From contig CAMLOU010000057.1 of the NCBI GenBank assembly GCA_946481735.1, forward strand, positions 1 through 24,743: a DNA stretch of 24,743 nt, read 5' to 3'. Position 1 is the stretch's first letter. Each line of letters opens with the position of its first letter. Shown here piece by piece: positions 8,536 to 15,778 of this stretch. The stretch is from an uncultured Cellvibrio sp. GTDB lineage: Bacteria; Pseudomonadota; Gammaproteobacteria; Pseudomonadales; Cellvibrionaceae. The notes below the pieces were generated by a model, which was not told the DNA's origin, made no database searches, and saw only the letters and a program-made list of their open reading frames with translations. A program made the position numbers and the translations under genes.

Positions 8536-10549
8536 TGCTGCCGTGCTTCAGATCCAGCATAAAATGATCGCTGGGAGCATCCCCAGTGAATTGCAGTATT
8601 ATCTGTAGCACTTTCTGTAAGCGATAACGGTACTGCCCGTATTCGTTGGGCTCCTCCCTGGTATCATCAAGGGTATTCGCCAGATGTTGTGCGAGTAACC
8701 GGTAATGTTGTAGCCGTGTCGGGCTGATATCCTTCAATGCCAGTTGATCGGCATTAAACAGCCGATAAAAATCAACACTGATATCTCGTCCGTTCCAGCG
8801 TCTGAAATCGTCCAATGAAAGCCCTTTTTGTGTAGCCAGTTCAGCCGCCTTAATGCGCGCTTGGTTCCATGAGCCGTTCTTTGGTGATGAATCATTGGAC
8901 AAGTTATGTTTTTGGGCAAGCAGCTGTTTTAATTCACCGAGATACGGCTCGTCAGAAAGTTGAGATAAGACGAGCAAGTCCTCACCACTTAACAGGCCGA
9001 GTAGCTCCCGAATATCCTCGGGCCATTCCTGGGGAAGGAATCGCCGGCGTGACAACTCGCGCAAATGCCATTCTGTGAAGGCGTAGTAATTATCAGATTC
9101 CAGTATCTCCTTATTCCACAAATGGGGGGATTGCACACTCTCCAGATAACTCCACTCCGCCAGGTAATGCGCGAACAATTCATTAAAGCGCGGGACATCT
9201 CTCAGTACAGCGGTTTCCACTTCGATACGTTGGTCAGTGTGGATGGTTAAAATTTTGTAAGCCGGTACATAAGCGGCCAATGACGGCGCCTGTATGTTAA
9301 ACAAGGTGTTGCCGCTGTCGCTCTTGATAACGCCGGTATCGTTGATGTGCATATGGCCGGCCACATGAATCTTCAATCCTGTATCGGCCAGCAATGTGCT
9401 GGTGGCAGTATTCGGCTTGCGGGCCAGTTGCAATTTATCTTCCCCCAACAGCTGAGCAATATCAGTGGAGGCCCCATCGTAAAATTCCTGCATCGGAAAA
9501 TGGGAAAACGCTATTAATGTTTTGTGTTGTTGCGCAGCGCGGTCAGTAAGGTCGCTTATCCAGGTCAGCAGATGGGATTTATGCGAGATTACTTTATTGT
9601 AGCCCGCGTTCCCTGAACCACTGAAGCTGTCGGCATTGGCTTCGTCAGCGTTATTCTTCTGATGCGGTTGGTACACGTTAGCATCAATAGCCAATAACCA
9701 GACTCCCGGCACCGGTTCCACCAGGTAACTGCTGTCCGGTATCCAATGGCAATCACTGTAGTGCGATTGTTTATATTCGCCACCGGTACCCTGATGGCAA
9801 ATTTCATATTGCCTTATAGAAAACGCAGCCTGGCGGCGTGCGGTTGCATAATCGTAGTCTGCATAAGTGTATTGACTGTAGGGCGTCTCGAAATAAAGGT
9901 AGTTGGGCTTGGGATAAAAACCGTGTGAACCCAAGGTGTTCATAATTGGCTCATAACCCCATTCCATGACCTCATCAGAACAAATAACAGAATGCGCGTC
10001 AGGCTTTTTAATTTTTGACACGCAGGCTGGATGTTGATGACTGAAGATAGGTTGTTCTTTGCCTTGCTCACCCAGATAATCCGACTTGCCTGCCGGATGG
10101 GTAAAGGGACGGGTAGGGTCGTGATTGCCGGGAGCAGCAAAAAATTCCAAGCCATATTGTTGATGATAATGGTCAAGGATTTTTGTTAATCCGCGTATAT
10201 GTAACGGTTGTCCGTCATCACTGAAGTCACCGGGTAGCGCAACATATTTAATGTCTCTTTTAACAACATCATCCAGCGCTGCCAGCAAGGCAAAATAATT
10301 TTCGTTAAACAAACGCGTGGAATGTAGCTGGGCACTCATCGAGCGTATGGTAGCCAGTTGATTCCCGTCAGGCGTTTTCGTGGGAAGGCCCTTAAACGCC
10401 TGATCAGGAAAATCGCCGTAGATATCATGGAAGTGAATGTCCGGCATAAATGCAATGGACAGCTCTTCAGTTGAGTTCGTTGATGGTGTTGCAGCGCAGC
10501 CGAAGATAATCATGCACGATAAATACAGTAAACCAACTGCAGGCTTCAT
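8519..10549 (-). CDS. Secreted/lipoprotein calcineurin-like metallophosphoesterase
   Basis: 676-residue two-metal phosphoesterase. Ordered metal-binding motifs are present: DIHFHD (about residue 38), GDFSDDG (about 118), GNHD (about 148), SHFPMQ and GHMHINDTG (about 400-430). I chose the ATG at 10549 because it starts a signal peptide with a lipobox-like end (MIIFGC), suggesting export and possibly a lipid anchor; the longer reading adds 31 residues with no such logic. An AGAAGG lies about 12 bases upstream. The C-terminal ~200 residues are mostly helical and match nothing I recognise. A terminator hairpin sits 78-95 bases upstream in the leader. Likely hydrolyses a phosphate ester in the periplasm or outside the cell; substrate unknown. 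It overlaps the ATP-grasp gene tail to tail by 17 bp. Confidence 0.85.
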   Translation of the reverse strand: MKPAVGLLYLSCMIIFGCAATPSTNSTEELSIAFMPDIHFHDIYGDFPDQAFKGLPTKTPDGNQLATIRSMSAQLHSTRLFNENYFALLAALDDVVKRDIKYVALPGDFSDDGQPLHIRGLTKILDHYHQQYGLEFFAAPGNHDPTRPFTHPAGKSDYLGEQGKEQPIFSHQHPACVSKIKKPDAHSVICSDEVMEWGYEPIMNTLGSHGFYPKPNYLYFETPYSQYTYADYDYATARRQAAFSIRQYEICHQGTGGEYKQSHYSDCHWIPDSSYLVEPVPGVWLLAIDANVYQPHQKNNADEANADSFSGSGNAGYNKVISHKSHLLTWISDLTDRAAQQHKTLIAFSHFPMQEFYDGASTDIAQLLGEDKLQLARKPNTATSTLLADTGLKIHVAGHMHINDTGVIKSDSGNTLFNIQAPSLAAYVPAYKILTIHTDQRIEVETAVLRDVPRFNELFAHYLAEWSYLESVQSPHLWNKEILESDNYYAFTEWHLRELSRRRFLPQEWPEDIRELLGLLSGEDLLVLSQLSDEPYLGELKQLLAQKHNLSNDSSPKNGSWNQARIKAAELATQKGLSLDDFRRWNGRDISVDFYRLFNADQLALKDISPTRLQHYRLLAQHLANTLDDTREEPNEYGQYRYRLQKVLQIILQFTGDAPSDHFMLDLKHGSIRPLS

Positions 10550-10610
10550 GAATTGCGCCAACCTTCTTGAAATTAAAAATAAATAGTCGCTACGAAAATG
10601 AATGAAAAAT

Positions 10611-10644
10611 GGCCGAAAATAAAAATGGGTGCCCTGCGGCACCC
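10611..10644 (-). terminator. Intrinsic terminator/attenuator in the metallophosphatase leader
   Basis: On the minus strand a perfect 7-bp stem GGGTGCC/GGCACCC with a GCAG loop (10627-10644) is followed by a T-rich run (10626-10611). There is no minus-strand gene upstream for it to end. It lies 62-95 bases before the metallophosphatase ATG, so it may be an attenuator or the end of a short RNA. A weak promoter-like pair TTGTCA/TATCAG lies near 10795-10765 on the same strand. Confidence 0.6.
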
Positions 10645-10885
10645 GAAGCTATGCTATCAAAACTAAAACCCGCTAATCGAGGAGTGGCGAGTAAAGCGTT
10701 GCGGAAGCGACTGTACCAAAATGACGTTGCAATAGGGGGCGCAAATCAAGTTGGACGTCAGGCGCTGATAGAGTTTATGGCGCCAAGGTGACAAAATTGT
10801 TACGGTGAGAATCCGGGCATGCCAACAATACTGCGACGCTTAAGTAATCTTTTTACACTGTCGCCTTTATCCAGCTATGTGAGGC

Positions 10886-10960
10886 GGCAAACCTAAGCAG
10901 AATAGGTTTTTAAAACGCGAAGCAAGTCACTGGATTTTGCTCAGGTAGCGTTCTATTGTT
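10886..10960 (+). promoter_or_regulatory. Possible degenerate c-di-GMP-I (GEMM) riboswitch
   Basis: Elements of the GEMM-I aptamer occur in order: GGCAAACC (10886-10893), a perfect 7-bp hairpin AAACCTA/TAGGTTT (10889-10909), ACGCGAAGC (10915-10923; family usually ACGCAAAGC), a second stem region, GGTAGC (10944-10949) and TTGTT (10956-10960), which can pair with GGCAA only with two G-U wobbles. It ends about 33 bases before the Shine-Dalgarno of a PEP-CTERM gene, a gene class often linked to this riboswitch. The helix closing the aptamer is weak and the loop is not GNRA, so this may be decayed or coincidental. Confidence 0.35.
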
Positions 10961-11003
10961 CAGGCGTTTATCTTCCATTCAGCCAGGACAACAGGAGGTT
11001 ATC

Positions 11004-11663
11004 ATGCACACCAGATCAGACTTTATTGCGATATTAAAAAGGCTGTTTTTAGCTGTCCCGCTTGGCTTGCTTGTTTCACTCCCCACTTATGCGGTGGTGA
11101 TTAACTTTGATGACCTGACGTTAGTTCCCAGTGATCCAGAATTTCCTTGCTTTTGCGATTATCCGCTGACAAATGAATACGAGTCCCAAGGCCTGATTAT
11201 TGATGGAGGATTTTTGGCGGAATATTGGGAGGGGCACGAAAATGTTGTGTCCGGCTCAAATTATTTATTGGGAAGCAATTACTTACAACTCAATTTTGTG
11301 GGAACTTTGCCCACCTTCGTCAGCTTGATTGTCAGTGCTGCGCACGAAGAGGCTATCTTTTTTGATGTCTTCGGTGCGGCTGGTCTGATAGACGAACAAC
11401 AAACCAGCGGTTATGCGGGACCCTACAACGACACGCCTTACACACCCAATCAGTTAATGACATTTACGTCGGCAGAGGGAATTTCCTCTATTGTTATTGA
11501 GGGTTTTTATAACCTGCGAACTTCGGCCATGATTGATGACCTGACCTATGAATACACCAGCGTGCCGGCACCTTCATCCTTGGTGTTACTTGGTTTGGGG
11601 CTTCTGGGCCTGGCGTGGTGCCGACGTGGTAACGCAGTCGGTAGTGGTGCGAGAAAGCGCTAA
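11004..11663 (+). CDS. PEP-CTERM sorting-domain protein
   Basis: 219-residue exported protein. A signal peptide covers residues about 1-31 (hydrophobic LFLAVPLGLLVSLPTYA), and the C-terminus has the PEP-CTERM tripartite signal: PAPSS, the hydrophobic segment LVLLGLGLLGLAW, then a basic RR tail. Such proteins are processed by an exosortase and placed on the cell surface, commonly in exopolysaccharide-producing Gram-negatives; no exosortase is in this window. The ATG at 11004 has an ideal AGGAGGT four bases upstream; a 16-codon longer frame is not needed. The central region (VVINFDDLTL onward, with a CFCDYP motif) looks like a beta-rich domain of the type found in many PEP-CTERM proteins. Its stop overlaps that of the convergent mrp gene. 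A possible c-di-GMP riboswitch precedes it. Confidence 0.85.
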   Translation: MHTRSDFIAILKRLFLAVPLGLLVSLPTYAVVINFDDLTLVPSDPEFPCFCDYPLTNEYESQGLIIDGGFLAEYWEGHENVVSGSNYLLGSNYLQLNFVGTLPTFVSLIVSAAHEEAIFFDVFGAAGLIDEQQTSGYAGPYNDTPYTPNQLMTFTSAEGISSIVIEGFYNLRTSAMIDDLTYEYTSVPAPSSLVLLGLGLLGLAWCRRGNAVGSGARKR

Positions 11664-12763
11664 TCAACAATATGAACCAGGGGTGCGGCCGCAGCCTGTA
11701 AATTAGTCTTCCACAGCGTTGCGCCCACCTTGTTCGCCAAAGCCAGATAAGCTGCTGTTAACGAGCCGGTGGGATCTTTGATAACCGTCGGTGTACCAGC
11801 GTCGATATGTTCCCTTACGTTCCGGTGCAGGGGCAAGGAGCCTAACAGGCTTACCTGATAATCTTCGGCCAGTTGTTGCGCGCCGCCTTCACCAAAGATC
11901 GATTCGGCATGGCCACAGTTAGAGCAAATGTGCGTCGCCATATTTTCCACAATCCCCAGCACCGGAATATTGACCTTGTTAAACATCTCAAGACCTTTGC
12001 GTGCATCGATCAATGCCATTTCTTGTGGTGTGGTGACGACCAGAGCTGCAGATATATTCACCTTTTGTGCGAGTGAAATATGGATGTCGCCGGTGCCTGG
12101 CGGCATATCAATAATCAGGTAATCCAGTTCGCCCCAGCGGGTCATCTCTAACAATTGTTGCAGCGCGCGTACCGCCATGGGGCCGCGCCAGATCATCGGT
12201 GCTTTTTCTTCTGAGAGATACGCCACCGACATGGATTTCAAACCATATTTTTGTATCGGCTCGATGGTTTTTTCATCCACCAGCGTCGGTTTACTCTTAG
12301 CGGCAATACCGAGCATGGTACGCATGCTGGGGCCATAAATGTCAGCATCGAGTATACCGACCTTGGCGCCTTCCGCCTGCAGGGCGAGGGCCAGGTTAAT
12401 GGCAGTGGTGGATTTACCCACACCGCCTTTCCCTGAGGCGACCATAACAATATTTTTTACCGCAGCAAGTTGCCCCTGGCGCGTGATGGAGGGTGACGCA
12501 TAGACATCGGAATGAATATGCACATTCACTCCCGGTAATCCAGCCTCCTCCAGGTGATGAGTTAAAGCCATCGCAAGCAGGTGATGCTGTAAGTTAGCTT
12601 TTAAGCCCAACGTGATGGAAATATCAACGCTGCTTTCATGGATAGCTATCGCCGAGACAGCCTCCAGCGAAGCATAATTATCCTCCAACCACGGCAGTTG
12701 AATAGTTTTCAGAGCTGCTATAACTGATGCTTCTGTAAACGTTCTAGCTTTTTGTGCAATCAT
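11660..12763 (-). CDS. mrp: Mrp/ApbC-type iron-sulfur cluster carrier ATPase
   Basis: 367-residue P-loop ATPase that carries and inserts [4Fe-4S] clusters in the cytoplasm. Residues about 8-85 form the MIP18/DUF59 domain, followed by the deviant Walker A GKGGVGKST (about 108-116), the DADIYGPSM segment, IIDMPPGTGD, and the cluster-ligating CxxC in ICSNCGH (about 270). The ATG at 12763 was preferred over upstream GTG codons because AGGTGG lies eight bases before it. Last gene of the minus-strand operon, 37 bp after yeiH. With two ferredoxins and a DUF971 protein in the operon, a job in loading their clusters is likely (inference). The plant homologue HCF101 joins DUF59, Mrp and DUF971 in a single chain; here DUF971 is a separate gene. 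Its end overlaps the convergent PEP-CTERM gene by three bases. Confidence 0.93.
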   Translation of the reverse strand: MIAQKARTFTEASVIAALKTIQLPWLEDNYASLEAVSAIAIHESSVDISITLGLKANLQHHLLAMALTHHLEEAGLPGVNVHIHSDVYASPSITRQGQLAAVKNIVMVASGKGGVGKSTTAINLALALQAEGAKVGILDADIYGPSMRTMLGIAAKSKPTLVDEKTIEPIQKYGLKSMSVAYLSEEKAPMIWRGPMAVRALQQLLEMTRWGELDYLIIDMPPGTGDIHISLAQKVNISAALVVTTPQEMALIDARKGLEMFNKVNIPVLGIVENMATHICSNCGHAESIFGEGGAQQLAEDYQVSLLGSLPLHRNVREHIDAGTPTVIKDPTGSLTAAYLALANKVGATLWKTNLQAAAAPLVHIVD

Positions 12764-12799
12764 TTTTTTCACCACCTGGTTAAGATTAACTGCCTATCG

Positions 12800-13828
12800 C
12801 TAGCTGACCAGAAGAATAGAAACACCGGCAACAAAACAGGTATTGAGCAACAGCAAAATAAATGTGTTTTTACCCACTTGCCACAGCTCTACCAGGTTGG
12901 TCTTTGCACCCAGCGCCGCCATCGCAATCCATAAGCAGACCTGTGACAAATCGCTTGCCGCGCTGATTGCTTGCGCAGGCACAATATGCATATTGGCGAG
13001 CACGACAAACCCTACAAACGCAATCAGAAAGGTCGGCAGGATGCGTTTAAATCGGCTTTGACTCACCGTGCGTGAACGACATAAAAAAGCCAGTACCATC
13101 ACGGTGGGCACCAGCATGGCGACGCGCAGCATCTTGGTATAAGTGGCAAGTTGTGCGACCTCCGGTGAGATCATATCCCCGGCGCCGAATACCTGGGCCA
13201 CGTCGTGAATGCTTGCGCCTAAAAATAAACCCATCTGTTCCGTGCTTAATGACAGGCTCACGAGGATCCCGGGGTACAAAATCATGCAAATGGTGCTCAT
13301 GCCCGTTACGCCAATTAACGTGCACAACAAATGTTTTTCGGTGTCTTTATTACTTTGAATAACAGAGGCAATCGCCAACGCTGCAGACACGCCGCAAATG
13401 CCCACCGCCGCGCCGGAAATAATCCCGCGCGCCTGATCAACCTTAAGCAGCTTTGCCAATAGCACGCTGAATAACAGTGTGGTTACCACCACAACGCTGA
13501 CCACCAGCAATGGCTTGGCTCCCAGCGCGGAAATCTGTGAAAAGGTAATGCGCACCCCTAGTAGCGCGACGCCGAAGCGCAGGATATTCTTGACACAAAA
13601 ATCCAGCCCCGGCGCGAACTCGTCGTAACGCGAAATACTGTTAAATGCCATGCCCAGCAACAGCGCACCTAAAATCTGCGTGATGCCGTAATGCTCCGAG
13701 ATGTAACTGGAGGCCAATACCAGCACCAGGCAAAAGCAAATACCCGGCGCGCGTGTCAGGCTATAGTGTTTGATGGTGGTAAAACGAAATGCACGATTTT
13801 TTTCAGATGGGGCTTCACCTTCACTCAT
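12800..13828 (-). CDS. YeiH/UPF0324-family putative sulfate/sulfite exporter
   Basis: 342-residue inner-membrane protein with about ten hydrophobic helices. It shows family hallmarks: ILGALLLGMAFN (about 50), LRFGVALLGVRIT (about 85), SGAAVGICGVSAALAIASVI (about 138-157), and GASIHDVAQVFGAG (about 205). The family (Cons_hypoth698) is annotated as putative sulfate exporter because members occur near sulfonate and taurine degradation genes; transport is mostly inferred. Its ATG overlaps the end of the DUF971 gene by eight bases and has GAAGGA nine bases upstream, so the two are translationally coupled. In this operon its natural job would be to discharge sulfite or sulfate made by the AprA-like pair; that is inference. 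Confidence 0.85.
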   Translation of the reverse strand: MSEGEAPSEKNRAFRFTTIKHYSLTRAPGICFCLVLVLASSYISEHYGITQILGALLLGMAFNSISRYDEFAPGLDFCVKNILRFGVALLGVRITFSQISALGAKPLLVVSVVVVTTLLFSVLLAKLLKVDQARGIISGAAVGICGVSAALAIASVIQSNKDTEKHLLCTLIGVTGMSTICMILYPGILVSLSLSTEQMGLFLGASIHDVAQVFGAGDMISPEVAQLATYTKMLRVAMLVPTVMVLAFLCRSRTVSQSRFKRILPTFLIAFVGFVVLANMHIVPAQAISAASDLSQVCLWIAMAALGAKTNLVELWQVGKNTFILLLLNTCFVAGVSILLVS

Positions 13829-14150
13829 CTAAATAATCCTTCGCGCGGCCGCTGGCTATGGCGTAAAGGTACGGCCAGGGAAAGATGCCGCGATCATGGC
13901 CATCGGCAAAAACCACTTGAATCGCACTGCCGCCCATCATGGACAGGGTTGTTACCTCGGCGCTTTCGGTGATCAGGCGTATGCCCATTAATTGCCGGGC
14001 GCGACAACTTGAGCAAGCGCAATAGCGGCGCAAGTCATCACCGGAAATCTGACTGTGTTCGCCATTTTTCCAGACAATGTCCAGCTCGGCTTGCGCTTTT
14101 CGCAGCGTTATTTTTTGTGGTGGATACAAAAGCTCGCTCAATTTTTTCAC
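13821..14150 (-). CDS. DUF971 (gamma-butyrobetaine hydroxylase N-terminal-like) protein
   Basis: 109-residue protein consisting of one DUF971 domain: ITLRKAQAELDIVWKNGE near the start, then LRRYCACSSCRARQ (about residues 41-54) with a C-x-C-x2-C metal-binding pattern, and the closing DGHDRGIFPWPYLYAI. Domains of this family occur at the N-terminus of butyrobetaine hydroxylases and at the C-terminus of the HCF101 iron-sulfur carrier. Start is GTG at 14150 with little Shine-Dalgarno signal; a 36-bp palindrome lies 22 bases upstream, so this gene may have its own regulated promoter. It overlaps yeiH by eight bases. A role with Mrp in cluster delivery is plausible but unproven. Confidence 0.82.
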   Translation of the reverse strand: MKKLSELLYPPQKITLRKAQAELDIVWKNGEHSQISGDDLRRYCACSSCRARQLMGIRLITESAEVTTLSMMGGSAIQVVFADGHDRGIFPWPYLYAIASGRAKDYLDE

Positions 14151-14171
14151 CGTTATTCAATGATTCGCATG

Positions 14172-14207
14172 GTTCACGCCCACTCGTTATAACAAGTTGG
14201 CGTGAAC
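14172..14207. promoter_or_regulatory. 36-bp palindrome centred on a GntR-type operator
   Basis: Arms GTTCACGCC (14172-14180) and GGCGTGAAC (14199-14207) are perfect inverted repeats, and their centre (14189.5) coincides with the centre of ACTCGTTATAACAAGT (14182-14197). That inner 16-mer differs by one base from a perfect palindrome and closely matches the site ACTTGTCATAACAAGT upstream of gntR. It lies between the 7Fe ferredoxin stop and the DUF971 start. No T-tract follows, so a terminator is less likely. Probable second binding site of the local GntR regulator. Confidence 0.65.
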
Positions 14208-14546
14208 TCAAGCCTCTTCTGTTTCGGTTATTAACCATTGGCGCTTGTCGGGTATGTCGGCCCATTTACCCGACTCGGGCAGGGGATCTTTGGTGTCACT
14301 GATCTCCGGCCATTGCTTAGCGAGTTCGGCATTGATGGCGATGTACTCCGTCATCTCATCGGGCAAGTCGTGCTCGTCAAAAATGGCATCGACCGGGCAC
14401 TCGGGCACACAGAGTGCGCAATCGATGCAGATGTCCGGATCGATAACCAAAAAGTTTGGTCCTTCGCGAAAACAGTCAACCGGACACACAGCCACGCAAT
14501 CTGTAAATTTGCAGCGAATACATTGTTCAGTCACAACAAAAGTCAT
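14208..14546 (-). CDS. fdxA: 7Fe ferredoxin ([3Fe-4S][4Fe-4S], Azotobacter FdI type)
   Basis: 112-residue low-potential electron carrier of the cytoplasm. The N-terminus [20 protein letters not shown] and the second motif [12 protein letters not shown] match the Azotobacter vinelandii ferredoxin I pattern almost residue for residue: C9, C17 and C50 should bind the [3Fe-4S] cluster and C21, C40, C43, C46 the [4Fe-4S] cluster, with C25 as the conserved free cysteine (numbering includes Met1). C-terminal [10 protein letters not shown] and [10 protein letters not shown] are also typical. GGAGAA stands about seven bases before the ATG, and only two bases separate it from the HEAT-repeat gene, so they are cotranscribed. 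It probably passes electrons to or from the AprA/AprB-like pair; a housekeeping role cannot be excluded. Confidence 0.93.
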   Translation of the reverse strand: MTFVVTEQCIRCKFTDCVAVCPVDCFREGPNFLVIDPDICIDCALCVPECPVDAIFDEHDLPDEMTEYIAINAELAKQWPEISDTKDPLPESGKWADIPDKRQWLITETEEA

Positions 14547-14548
14547 GA

Positions 14549-15520
14549 TTATTCTCCAACGACAGTTCTGGCTGACTGGATTTTTTCTTTTGCCCAGCGC
14601 GCTAATTTTCTTACGTCGGGATCATTGTCATTTAACGCAATGTCCACCATGGGTATACCGCTGGGATGTGCGATCTCACCGGCGGCGGCGACAGCTGCTT
14701 TGCGTAAATTACTGATAGGGTTGGTGAGGCATTGGCTCAATGCGGGTATGCCGCGCGGCGAACCTATCTTGCCAATGGCTTCAGCGGCTTTCTCCTGCAC
14801 TTGCCACATGCTGTCTTGCGTTGCGGTAATCAATGCATCGACGGCTTTGAGAATATGTAAACGGCCCAGGCCTTTTGCGGCCTCAACACGTACCATCCAG
14901 AACTCGTCGGCCAAACCGGCAATCAATGCACTGGCAACCTGATCCGGTTCTGCATACACCAGTGTGCCTATGGCAGTACGGCGTACTTCCGGGTCGCTAT
15001 CCCCAACGGCAATACTCATTAATTGCGGCAGGTTTTCCGTTTCCTGCAAATAACCCAACACGCTGACAGCTTCGCGCCGCACACTCGCATCTGGATGTTT
15101 TAACAGGGCAATGGCATGCGGTTTTACGTCCTTGATGCGCAGTTGTTTCAGCGAACGCAGGATCGCCGACAACACAAACGGGTCATCTTCTTTCAGTGCG
15201 GCAATTAATGCGGGCGCTGCATTCTTATCCTTTAAATCAGCGAGGGCATTGGCCGCGGCATTGCGCACATTTTCATCCTTGGCGGTGAGCGCTCCGACCA
15301 GCGCGTCCATCATGTCGCGCGGATCAAATTCATCAATGACTTTGGCGGCTTCCATACGCACGGTTTCATCGGCATCGCTTAACGCCATGACCAATAGATC
15401 GACCGCTTCCGGTTCCGGGCTTTCTACCAATTCCATCACCGCGACACGACGAATGCCGGGGTCGTTATCCTGAAGACGTTCGGCGATGGAGCTGAGCAGG
15501 GGATCGGCAAAATTTAACAT
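14549..15520 (-). CDS. HEAT-repeat (PBS-lyase-like) scaffold protein
   Basis: 323 residues made almost wholly of about ten helical HEAT repeats of 30-32 residues, with recurring segments such as [60 protein letters not shown] and [12 protein letters not shown]. No catalytic motif or signal peptide is visible, so it is likely a cytoplasmic protein-protein scaffold. GAGGT lies six bases before the ATG, and the gene begins eight bases after the AprB-like ferredoxin stop. Its position between the two ferredoxin genes suggests it holds the flavoprotein/ferredoxin assembly together or assists its maturation, as HEAT proteins do for some chromophore lyases; this is inference. Confidence 0.87.
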   Translation of the reverse strand: MLNFADPLLSSIAERLQDNDPGIRRVAVMELVESPEPEAVDLLVMALSDADETVRMEAAKVIDEFDPRDMMDALVGALTAKDENVRNAAANALADLKDKNAAPALIAALKEDDPFVLSAILRSLKQLRIKDVKPHAIALLKHPDASVRREAVSVLGYLQETENLPQLMSIAVGDSDPEVRRTAIGTLVYAEPDQVASALIAGLADEFWMVRVEAAKGLGRLHILKAVDALITATQDSMWQVQEKAAEAIGKIGSPRGIPALSQCLTNPISNLRKAAVAAAGEIAHPSGIPMVDIALNDNDPDVRKLARWAKEKIQSARTVVGE

Positions 15521-15528
15521 GGCTTACC

Positions 15529-15762
15529 TCATCTCAGCAGATACGGAATGTTAACGGTGACCGCATCGGTGGGGCAGTCGGCTTCGCACGGCATGCAATA
15601 CCAGCACTCATCGTATTTCATGTGCGCCTTGCCGGTTTCCTCGTTAATCCACAAGACATCGAGCGGGCACACATCAATACATGTGCGACAACCTTTGTCG
15701 GCGATACATTTTTCCTCATCGACAACGACGGGAACCATGGAGATCTGGGATGCTGTTGGCAT
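15529..15762 (-). CDS. Small 2x[4Fe-4S] ferredoxin, AprB-like
   Basis: 77-residue ferredoxin with two cluster motifs: CIADKGCRTCIDVCP (about residues 19-33) and CWYCMPCEADCP (about 53-64), separated by a strand LDVLWINEETG. The unusual first motif (five residues between the first two cysteines) and the aromatic CWYC second motif resemble the beta subunit of adenylylsulfate reductase (AprB), which however has a C-terminal extension that is missing here. The frame is open much further upstream, but that part lies inside the flavoprotein gene; the ATG at 15762 has GAGGA eight bases before it and starts 16 bases after the flavoprotein stop. Expected to be the electron-transfer subunit of that flavoprotein. 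Confidence 0.9.
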   Translation of the reverse strand: MPTASQISMVPVVVDEEKCIADKGCRTCIDVCPLDVLWINEETGKAHMKYDECWYCMPCEADCPTDAVTVNIPYLLR

Positions 15763-15778
15763 TTGACTGTTCCTCTGA

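Noticed and set aside
10681..10791. Short plus-strand open frame between metallophosphatase and PEP-CTERM gene
   Set aside because: 60 codons overall, no ribosome-binding site, no domain or signal peptide; better seen as leader DNA.
14172..14207. Reading the 36-bp palindrome as a terminator between ferredoxin and DUF971
   Set aside because: No T-tract follows on either strand, and its centre matches the GntR operator; an operator is the better explanation, though some RNA folding is possible.
14238..14942. Plus-strand open frame (234 codons) over the ferredoxin and HEAT genes
   Set aside because: It crosses two convincing minus-strand genes and their junction, and its product has no coherent domain.
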